Assembly: GCA_021775655.1 (NCBI GenBank)
Contig: JAJFHK010000462.1
Span: forward strand, 1 to 5,379
Reading direction: 5' to 3'
DNA from: Filomicrobium sp.
GTDB lineage: Bacteria; Pseudomonadota; Alphaproteobacteria; Rhizobiales; Hyphomicrobiaceae
DNA length: 5,379 bases
In this document: piece after piece, positions 1-4,993 of the stretch
How positions within the stretch are numbered: the first letter of the stretch is position 1
Layout of the letters: every line of letters begins with the position of its first letter
Position numbers and translations under genes: made by a program
Notes under the pieces: model-generated
What the model was told of the DNA's origin: nothing
The model's database searches: none
What the model saw: only the letters and a program-made list of their open reading frames with translations

Positions 1-643
1 GCACCTCGCGCAATTCATAAAACACGCGCATAGATTCCGCGACAAGCCGTTGTTTGAGGCCCGGAAAGTGCACTTCGACGATGTCCTTCATCGTCTCGGG
101 ATCGGGAAACTTGATGAAGTGGAAGAAGCAGCGCCTTAGGAATGCGTCCGGGAGCTCTTTTTCGTTGTTCGAGGTAATAATGACGATCGGGCGGTTCCGC
201 GCTTTGATTGTCTCCCCGGTTTCGTAGACGTGGAATTCCATCCGGTCGAGTTCCTGTAACAAGTCGTTGGGGAACTCGATGTCGGCTTTGTCGATCTCAT
301 CGATGAGGAGTACCGGCCGCACATCCATCTCAAAGGCCTCCCAAAGCCGGCCTTTCTTGATGTAGTTTGAGATATTCTCGACTCTTGGGTCCCCCAACTG
401 GCTGTCACGAAGTCGCGAAACCGCATCATATTCGTAAAGCCCTTGATGCGCTTTGGTCGTCGACTTGATGTGCCATTCGATCAGCGGCACACCCAGAGAC
501 TTGGCGATTTCGATGGCAAGAACGGTTTTACCGGTGCCTGGTTCGCCCTTCACCAGGAGCGGCCTCTCAAGAGTGATCGCAGCATTTACTGCGATGGAGA
601 GATCGTCGGTCGCGACGTAGCGCTCGTTGCCCTGAAATTTCAT
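1..643 (-). CDS. MoxR-type AAA+ ATPase, N-terminal part (3' end beyond left edge)
   Basis: This is an AAA+ ATPase of the MoxR family; such proteins act as chaperone-like ATPases in assembly or metal insertion of partner complexes, usually together with a von Willebrand factor A protein. Seen in 214 translated residues from the ATG at 643: Walker A GEPGTGKT (residues 33-40), Walker B VLLIDEID (111-118), sensor-1 region IITSNN (155-160) and an arginine pair at 170-171 (LRRC). The stretch around residues 60-85 (STTKAHQGLYEYDAVSRLRD) is typical of the CoxD-like MoxR subgroup. The start is chosen because MKFQGNERYVATDD matches the usual family N-terminus; a weak GGGGA lies at 647-651, three bases upstream. 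The reading frame is open to the left edge, so roughly the C-terminal quarter is missing. A VWA (CoxE-like) gene is expected just outside the window, but this is inference. The family call is firm; the substrate is unknown. Confidence 0.93.
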   Translation of the reverse strand, partial: MKFQGNERYVATDDLSIAVNAAITLERPLLVKGEPGTGKTVLAIEIAKSLGVPLIEWHIKSTTKAHQGLYEYDAVSRLRDSQLGDPRVENISNYIKKGRLWEAFEMDVRPVLLIDEIDKADIEFPNDLLQELDRMEFHVYETGETIKARNRPIVIITSNNEKELPDAFLRRCFFHFIKFPDPETMKDIVEVHFPGLKQRLVAESMRVFYELREV

Positions 644-682
644 AAGTCCCCGAATTCGGATGAGATGGTTGACCGAGCGGTG

Positions 683-691
683 TTAGCACTC
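683..691. promoter_or_regulatory. half-site matching the CIRCE (HrcA) operator
   Basis: TTAGCACTC is an exact copy of one arm of the CIRCE element (TTAGCACTC-N9-GAGTGCTAA), the HrcA operator of groESL/dnaK-type genes. The second arm, expected at 701-709, matches at only 3 of 9 positions, so this is not a full operator. It lies 40 bases ahead of the moxR start. It is either a decayed site or chance. Confidence 0.15.
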
Positions 692-700
692 CCAAAGAAC

Positions 701-742
701 AAGAAAAAGACGCCGTTCCCTTGGCTGTGAGGGGACGGCGTC
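701..742 (-). terminator. strong intrinsic terminator upstream of moxR
   Basis: The arms at 709-720 and 731-742 form a 12-bp stem (one G-U pair in the minus-strand RNA) around a 10-base loop. Read on the minus strand, the stem is followed directly by TTTTTCTTGTT (708-698), the classical rho-independent layout. No gene upstream on the minus strand explains it. It could end a small RNA made from 743 upward, or act as a leader attenuator for moxR, whose start is about 58 bases downstream. On the plus strand the A-run precedes the stem and no T-run follows, so it is not a plus-strand terminator. Confidence 0.75.
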
Positions 743-803
743 CATCTGTAAGAACAGGTGATCGGGCTTCGAACGGTCGGCGGGGGTGGATCGCCAGACT
801 GCA

Positions 804-818
804 CAACTTCCGAAGTTG
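804..818. repeat. 15-base perfect dyad (7-1-7)
   Basis: CAACTTC-C-GAAGTTG is a perfect inverted repeat with a single central base. The size and symmetry fit a dimeric-regulator operator, or a fold in an RNA ending at the terminator at 701-742. No known operator consensus is recognised. Confidence 0.35.
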
Positions 819-839
819 GTAGAGGTTGGCCGTCAGCTT

Positions 840-855
840 GGATTGCAACCAATCC
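840..855. repeat. 16-base perfect dyad (6-4-6)
   Basis: GGATTG-CAAC-CAATCC is a perfect inverted repeat with a four-base centre, 21 bases beyond the 804-818 dyad. It could be an operator or a small RNA hairpin; nothing in the sequence decides between these. Confidence 0.35.
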
Positions 856-1008
856 TAGACCAAGTCTTCACTACGAACCCGACTCGCGAGCGGCAGAGAA
901 TTCCGAATTGGTCAGTCGCAGCCTCCTGTATTGAGCTGATCCCTATCGAATGTCACCTTGAGCTGCAAGCTGTCCGGCTTCGCGACACATTAGCAACCGA
1001 AACTTAAA

Positions 1009-1023
1009 GCAATCTGAGATTGC
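1009..1023. repeat. 15-base perfect dyad (7-1-7)
   Basis: GCAATCT-G-AGATTGC is a perfect inverted repeat with the same 7-1-7 geometry as the dyad at 804-818 but a different sequence. It shares the GATTG/CAATC core with the dyad at 840-855, hinting that one protein might bind both. That link is inference. Confidence 0.35.
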
Positions 1024-1175
1024 ACAATAGACTAAACAGCAAATTCAAGTTGAAACTGCTGGCAATTCATCGCTGATTCTTGCATTGGGTCCGACTGCGC
1101 GCACAAACCTCCGCGCCCAGCGGCCCGGCCAGTCGGCATTTCCACGAGCTAGTTTCCCGTAACTCTTGGAGTTTC

Positions 1176-1203
1176 TTGACATCGACACCGCCCCGCATAC
1201 ATA
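1176..1203 (+). promoter_or_regulatory. possible sigma-70-type promoter for dksA
   Basis: A perfect TTGACA (1176-1181) is followed after 16 bases by TACATA (1198-1203), a weak -10 hexamer. Transcription from here would give a leader of roughly 130 bases before the dksA ATG at 1344. The -35 is good and the -10 poor, so this is only a candidate. Confidence 0.3.
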
Positions 1204-1343
1204 CCCAGCACGAGATGACATTGCGAGTCTCCGATTCCCTTATGCGCGTCACTGTGGGGCGCCATGCAGCGGCGGAGAACAACTAAGTCCGGGGATCGAG
1301 TGGAGCCAACAAATATGGCCCATCGGCCCCTCTGGAGGCTTCG

Positions 1344-1826
1344 ATGAGCAAACGGTCCATTGTTCAGGACGCCGGCAAAAAAAGCCGCGGTACTTCCGGT
1401 GACGCTAAGGCATCAGCGGTGCTTGAGGACGATTATCGCCCCAGCGATGACGAACCCTTTATGAACGATCGTCAACGCGCCTATTTCCGTCGCAAGCTGC
1501 AAACGTGGAAACAGGACATCATCGACGAAACACGCCTTACACTGGCAGAGCTAAACGCACAGTCCCAGCAGCACGCCGACCTGGCAGATAGGGCTACATC
1601 CGAGACCGACCGCGCGCTCGAATTGCGAGCCCGTGACCGCCAGCGAAAACTCGTCGCCAAGATCGATGCCGCCTTGTCCCGGCTTGATGACGGTAGTTAT
1701 GGATATTGCGAGGAAACCAGCGAGCCGATCGGGCTGAAGCGCCTCGATGCACGGCCTATTGCGACGTTGTCCCTCGAGGCACAGGAGCGCCATGAACGCC
1801 GCGAACGGGTTTACCGCGAGGACTGA
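1344..1826 (+). CDS. dksA: DksA-family RNA polymerase-binding transcription factor (zinc-ligand-poor alphaproteobacterial type)
   Basis: DksA enters the RNA polymerase secondary channel and, with ppGpp, resets transcription during starvation. The 160-residue product shows a coiled-coil hairpin (about 41-114) whose tip, DLADRATSE (79-87), keeps the Asp and Ala known to matter at the E. coli DksA tip. A globular C-terminal part YGYCEETSEPIGLKRLDARP (119-138) follows. Of the four zinc cysteines of E. coli DksA only C122 remains; the other positions align with T125, S143 and A146. This pattern matches the Rhodobacter sphaeroides DksA and related alphaproteobacterial proteins, which work without zinc. 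A lysine-rich, probably disordered N-terminal extension (about 1-38) precedes the conserved segment beginning EPFMNDRQ. The start is supported by GGAGG at 1334-1338, five bases from the ATG. It could be a second paralogue rather than the housekeeping DksA; the family is firm. Confidence 0.93.
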   Translation: MSKRSIVQDAGKKSRGTSGDAKASAVLEDDYRPSDDEPFMNDRQRAYFRRKLQTWKQDIIDETRLTLAELNAQSQQHADLADRATSETDRALELRARDRQRKLVAKIDAALSRLDDGSYGYCEETSEPIGLKRLDARPIATLSLEAQERHERRERVYRED

Positions 1827-1836
1827 TGCATCCCTC

Positions 1837-1876
1837 GGGGCGGTATCTCCCCTTTATCAGCGATACAAGCTGCCCC
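1837..1876 (+). other. composite hairpin downstream of dksA
   Basis: GGGGC (1837-1841) can pair with GCCCC (1872-1876), and inside it GTATC (1843-1847) with GATAC (1862-1866), giving ten pairs with an uneven internal loop. It begins 11 bases after the dksA stop. No T-run follows, so it is not a standard intrinsic terminator; it might protect the dksA 3' end or help rho-dependent termination. Confidence 0.3.
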
Positions 1877-1898
1877 CCGTCAGAAATTGGATCGTGCT

Positions 1899-1913
1899 TT
1901 AACCATTCTTTTA
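1899..1913 (+). promoter_or_regulatory. near-match to a CtrA-type box
   Basis: TTAA-CCATTCT-TTTA fits the CtrA consensus TTAA-N7-TTAA with one mismatch, and TTAACCAT is a frequent form of the first half in alphaproteobacteria. It lies about 68 bases before the ATG of the small membrane-protein gene at 1981. This gap is AT-richer than its surroundings here. A single site with one mismatch may be chance. Confidence 0.25.
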
Positions 1914-1958
1914 GCCCGCAGGCGACATGCTTTTCCGACTTGGTGCCGAATCACTCGG

Positions 1959-1975
1959 CTCCGAGCTTCGGAGAG
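1959..1975 (+). promoter_or_regulatory. hairpin enclosing the ribosome-binding site of the gene at 1981
   Basis: CTCCGA (1959-1964) pairs perfectly with TCGGAG (1968-1973) around a three-base loop. The right arm contains most of the Shine-Dalgarno GGAGAG (1970-1975) of the gene starting at 1981. A competing short stem, CTCG (1954-1957) with CGAG (1962-1965), would free that site. The pairing is seen in the sequence; a role in translation control is inference. Confidence 0.35.
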
Positions 1976-1980
1976 ACTGA

Positions 1981-2316
1981 ATGCCGAGTGTCGGTGTGAA
2001 AAGGTTAGCAGGACCGCGATTGCGTGATGTGCGCACCGTGCGCGTCTGGGTCGCCGGCATTGCCACGCTGATCGCACTGGGGCTTCCTTGGCTTGCCGGT
2101 CGCCCACCCGACGAGCGCCCCCCGATACAGGTATACAACTTCGCAGAGCAAGCCACCGAACCGGTTCGTGAAGCGACGGCAAGCGACGACACCATCGCCA
2201 ATCAGCTCATTGCGCTGCGACCAGCCCTTCAGCCCAAAGAGCGAAACGTCCCAACAGCACGCGGGCGAAACCGCAAGGCAAACCTTACCAACGCACTTCC
2301 GGCAAGCGGACTCTAA
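1981..2316 (+). CDS. hypothetical single-span membrane-anchored or exported protein
   Basis: I do not recognise this 111-residue product. It has a strongly basic N-terminus (K7, R8, R13, R15, R18, R21), then one hydrophobic segment at about 22-39 (VWVAGIATLIALGLPWLAG), then a hydrophilic, proline- and charge-rich tail (about 41-111) without cysteines. By the positive-inside rule the N-terminus would be cytoplasmic and the tail periplasmic; the segment could instead be a signal peptide, although no clear AxA cleavage motif follows. The start is supported by GGAGAG at 1970-1975, five bases from the ATG, a site that can be masked by a hairpin. It lies 154 bases after dksA on the same strand and ends 31 bases before the convergent channel gene's stop. 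Coding status is likely rather than certain; it may be lineage-specific. Confidence 0.6.
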   Translation: MPSVGVKRLAGPRLRDVRTVRVWVAGIATLIALGLPWLAGRPPDERPPIQVYNFAEQATEPVREATASDDTIANQLIALRPALQPKERNVPTARGRNRKANLTNALPASGL

Positions 2317-2347
2317 CGCCGCCAGTCAGAAGAGCGTAGTTCCCAGT

Positions 2348-4708
2348 TCACTTTCCAGAGTATTCAGTGATCTCGAGCGCCGACCACCGGACCATCTCGA
2401 CGAACTTGGCCCAAATGCTCCAGTCCGTTGCTGCTGACGCAATCAGCCAGCCGATGAATGCGCAAGTGAGGACCGGGACGACGAACAACTGCGCTTTGCG
2501 CAGCGTGGTCCATCGTTGTCCGCGTTCGATGTTATACCCATCACTTGTTTCATTGATTTCAAAGATCGACAACGCGATCATAAGAGAGACGACCGCATAG
2601 GCGCTGACAAAGACCTTGTCGGACAGCGTCACGTCATCGGAGTTGGGTTGATTCAATGCAAAGTACAGCGCTATCGCCGAAAGCAGTGCGGTGACTTGTA
2701 TTGCGATCGTCGCACCGAATTCACGCCGCGGGATGTAAGCGGCAAGATATGCCACGATCAAAATGAAGCCGAGCGGCACAATCACGCGCACAAGGTAGTC
2801 GATGACCTCCCGCTGCATCACCCAGGTGTAGTTGAAATTGTAGTATGGGATGACGTGTTCGGTCAGTCCCCGGCCTCTGACCGAGGTGATAATGCGGTCA
2901 GTGGTTCCGACATAGTGACTGACGAATTCCCAGTCCTCTACTTCAAATCCTTTATTCCGGAGGGTCTCAGCGGGTGGTTGCAGGATGAAGATCGAATCCT
3001 TGTCGACCGGCTGAAAGGAAATCGTAAGGAGCTGTCGGTCGAACGGATACTTGGCAAGGTCTGGTTTGAACAAGAACCGCCCCGTGACGTGATAAATTCG
3101 CCGCGGCCCTAACCCAACTTCATCTTTCGTGTTGTCATTGTAAGTCGCAACTAGCCTCCAGCGGATTGGCTCTTTGAAGGTATTGCTGCGAAATGCATTC
3201 GTGAAATCGATAGCGCTCAATTTCAGGTCGTCCTTGGAGCGCAGCGTCAAATAGAATTCCGCATCGAACGTGCGCCGATTGGTATCAACTTCGAACATGC
3301 GAACCATGTCGAGGTGCAGGTAGAGGACGGGCACTTCGGTGATTTTGCCATCGATCCGAATAAATTGTGTGGGATGCAGTACTGGCGTTTGTTGTTTGGG
3401 CGTGCGCCACAACAGCATCGACCTCTCAGAGGTGGCCCGGTCTTTATTGAAAGACCAGTACTGCGCCTTGCCTTCCCAGTAGCGTCGCCCTTCTCGCAAA
3501 CTCGCAAGTCTGCTGGAGATGCGTTCGCGTACGGCAGCTATCGAATCATGGAGACCCGAGATGGTCTGACCGGGTCGCACGTTAGGATCGAGCCGGCCGG
3601 CCGCGGCGTCAACAACAAGCTGAACGAGGTCGGCATATCGCGCGCCATAGCCCAAGTCGCGGGGGCTGTAGGAGAATTTATTCTCCTGTTGCGCATCCAG
3701 CCGGCTCCCAAGTTCACGCGCCAGTCGCTTAATCCGCTCGTTGTTGAGGTTAGCCACCCCGCCGGATGAGAGTTCATAAAGGTTGCCCGAATAAGCACCA
3801 ACCCAATGCTCGCTCTTCATCGCTTTCTCGATTGTGCCATACGAGATGAATACGGGCAGGTCGATCTTTCGATCTTGCATTCTTGCAAGGAATTTCCCAG
3901 CGCCATCCGAACCAATCGCAAGGACCACCATCTCCGCTCCAGCGCTGATGAAGTCGTCGATCGCACGGTCGTAGTCAGCCAATTGTGGATCCTCGGGTTC
4001 CCAATACGTCGATACGACGCCAGGGCCCTCCGGATTGTCCACCAGATGTGCCATGTAGGCATTGGTGTAGAGATCGTCGATGTAGGCTGCATAGGCGATG
4101 CGACGAATGCCATTCTTGTTTGCCAGCGACAGGAATACTTCGACCTCGTCGCGCACAGATTGAACCAACGTGTAAATAGTGGGGTGCACTTGAAACAGTG
4201 ATTCAACCGACATTTCTGAAATGAATGGAATACCGCTTTGACCCATTTGTTCGACGATGTTTGATCCGCGCGAGGAACTCCAAATGCCAATGGTGGCGAT
4301 GAGCCGGGGATCGGCGAGCGTGTCGCTGACGTTTTTCTGAGTGATCTCGACTTTGTTGTCGTCGTCGAAGAAACGGGCCCTCACTCTGCGACCCAGGAGC
4401 CCTCCAGCCGCGTTGGTCTCTTGGATGCGGCGCTTGACAAATTTCTTGATTGCCTGCGGTTCGGGGTTGTCCTTGATGCCGCTTGTATGGATCGCAATCG
4501 TGTAGTGGCTCCCGTCGAGGGATTCCGCCTTGGCGCTGGGCGCGCCCGTCCGAGAAGCATTCTCCTCGGCATTCTGTGCATGAGCTTGGCTTGACGCGAT
4601 CGCAATGTTCATGAGGACCAAGAACAACGATTGTGCCAATCTACCGGATCGGCAGACGAAGGCAGTGTGGACCCTGACCGCAAGTCGTGCAGTTTCGATA
4701 CGCGGCAT
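2348..4708 (-). CDS. pentameric ligand-gated ion channel (Cys-loop/Pro-loop receptor homologue) with an N-terminal periplasmic-binding-protein domain
   Basis: This 786-residue protein is probably an inner-membrane, ligand-gated ion channel with a periplasmic sensor. Residues 1-44 form a signal peptide (cleavage likely after AHA). About 68-450 is a LivJ-like type-I binding domain: NAAGGLLGRRV (99-109), the WSSS loop (143-146) at the LivJ ligand-serine position, and YDRAIDDFISAGAEMVVL (246-263). About 456-632 is the beta-sandwich receptor domain with the signature loop FLFKPDLAKYPFDRQLL (545-561), which keeps P555 and D557 but has F547 and L561 where animal receptors have the two cysteines. Four membrane segments follow: TM1 about 636-659 with the conserved P645, TM2 663-687, TM3 697-717, TM4 about 739-760; the TM3-TM4 loop is short, as in bacterial channels. 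A 26-residue tail ends the protein. The frame stays open 55 codons further upstream, but the ATG at 4708 has a strong ribosome site and places the signal peptide correctly. Ligand and ion are unknown; TM2 with Glu at -2' suggests cations. Confidence 0.9.
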   Translation of the reverse strand: MPRIETARLAVRVHTAFVCRSGRLAQSLFLVLMNIAIASSQAHAQNAEENASRTGAPSAKAESLDGSHYTIAIHTSGIKDNPEPQAIKKFVKRRIQETNAAGGLLGRRVRARFFDDDNKVEITQKNVSDTLADPRLIATIGIWSSSRGSNIVEQMGQSGIPFISEMSVESLFQVHPTIYTLVQSVRDEVEVFLSLANKNGIRRIAYAAYIDDLYTNAYMAHLVDNPEGPGVVSTYWEPEDPQLADYDRAIDDFISAGAEMVVLAIGSDGAGKFLARMQDRKIDLPVFISYGTIEKAMKSEHWVGAYSGNLYELSSGGVANLNNERIKRLARELGSRLDAQQENKFSYSPRDLGYGARYADLVQLVVDAAAGRLDPNVRPGQTISGLHDSIAAVRERISSRLASLREGRRYWEGKAQYWSFNKDRATSERSMLLWRTPKQQTPVLHPTQFIRIDGKITEVPVLYLHLDMVRMFEVDTNRRTFDAEFYLTLRSKDDLKLSAIDFTNAFRSNTFKEPIRWRLVATYNDNTKDEVGLGPRRIYHVTGRFLFKPDLAKYPFDRQLLTISFQPVDKDSIFILQPPAETLRNKGFEVEDWEFVSHYVGTTDRIITSVRGRGLTEHVIPYYNFNYTWVMQREVIDYLVRVIVPLGFILIVAYLAAYIPRREFGATIAIQVTALLSAIALYFALNQPNSDDVTLSDKVFVSAYAVVSLMIALSIFEINETSDGYNIERGQRWTTLRKAQLFVVPVLTCAFIGWLIASAATDWSIWAKFVEMVRWSALEITEYSGK

Positions 4709-4712
4709 GACT

Positions 4713-4718
4713 CCCTCC
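4713..4718 (-). promoter_or_regulatory. Shine-Dalgarno that sets the channel-gene start
   Basis: GGAGGG on the minus strand lies four bases from the ATG at 4708. The next in-frame ATGs upstream (4873 and 4870) lack a comparable site and would put 55 residues ahead of the signal peptide, so the shorter form is preferred. Confidence 0.8.
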
Positions 4719-4795
4719 AACCGGTCACATTCGCTGCTTCGAAGAGCGTGGTCGAGGTTACACGCAAACCACGGCTCCGCGATCCAGCCGCCCAC

Positions 4796-4824
4796 GATAA
4801 AGTGGACCGGCAACAGATAATCAA
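4796..4824 (-). promoter_or_regulatory. weak promoter candidate for the channel gene
   Basis: On the minus strand TTGATT (4824-4819) and TTTATC (4801-4796) are separated by 17 bases, matching the -35 and -10 hexamers at 4 and 3 of 6 positions. The position, about 90 bases before the start codon, is reasonable. The match is too weak to be more than a suggestion. Confidence 0.2.
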
Positions 4825-4941
4825 AGATTGCCAGCTTGAAGCCGGATTGACGAGTGCCGGAGCAGTGCATCATGTGCTAACGCGCCAAGTCCGTGTCGCA
4901 ATTGCCGCGCAGCATCAGTGGCGCAGGCCCAAAATTGCGCA

Positions 4942-4968
4942 ACCGGCGATCAAAGCCGCCCCGCCGGT
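4942..4968 (-). terminator. possible weak terminator after the MscS-like gene
   Basis: Arms at 4942-4948 and 4962-4968 form a perfect 7-bp GC-rich stem (ACCGGCG/CGCCGGT) with a 13-base loop, about 26 bases past the stop of the MscS-like gene. On the minus strand an AATTTT run comes only after five further bases, so termination would be inefficient at best. If real, it partly separates the two channel genes. Confidence 0.3.
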
Positions 4969-4993
4969 GATCTCTCCAGTCGAGCTGTTGGCC

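Larger units (their letters stand above)
644..1343. other. 700-base intergenic region between divergent moxR and dksA
   Basis: I see no convincing protein gene on either strand. The short open frames here (for example the GTG-initiated 73-codon frame at 786-1007, plus) lack a ribosome site and recognisable sequence, and no tRNA cloverleaf can be folded. The region does hold control-like structure: an intrinsic terminator pointing at moxR (701-742), a half CIRCE operator (683-691), three perfect short dyads (804-818, 840-855, 1009-1023) and a possible sigma-70 promoter for dksA (1176-1203). A small RNA ending at the terminator is possible but not shown. Confidence 0.6.

Noticed and set aside
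443..730. 95-codon plus-strand frame antisense to moxR
   Set aside because: It lies mostly opposite the Walker A region of moxR and runs through the terminator stem; it is a shadow frame.
741..860. tRNA-like fragments (TTCGAA near 769 and AGTTGGTAGAG near 814)
   Set aside because: They resemble T-loop and D-loop motifs but no acceptor or anticodon stem can be paired in the correct order or spacing on either strand.
786..1007. 73-codon GTG-initiated frame in the moxR-dksA gap
   Set aside because: No ribosome site precedes it, the sequence is not recognisable, and it spans two of the dyads, so noncoding DNA is more likely.
2317..2347. Bidirectional terminator between the convergent small gene and channel gene
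   Set aside because: I looked for a stem with a T-run in this 31-base gap and in its flanks and found none.
2516..3112. 198-codon plus-strand open frame antisense to the channel gene
   Set aside because: It lies wholly opposite the well-supported pLGIC membrane and receptor domains and its product resembles no family I know. Long antisense frames are common opposite GC-rich genes.
3314..4201. Plus-strand open frames of 151 and 131 codons antisense to the binding domain
   Set aside because: These mirror coding constraint of the minus-strand gene, have no clear ribosome site and no recognisable sequence.
4709..4873. 55-codon N-terminal extension of the channel protein from ATG 4873
   Set aside because: The internal ATG at 4708 has a strong GGAGGG site and puts a signal peptide at the N-terminus; the extension would bury that signal.
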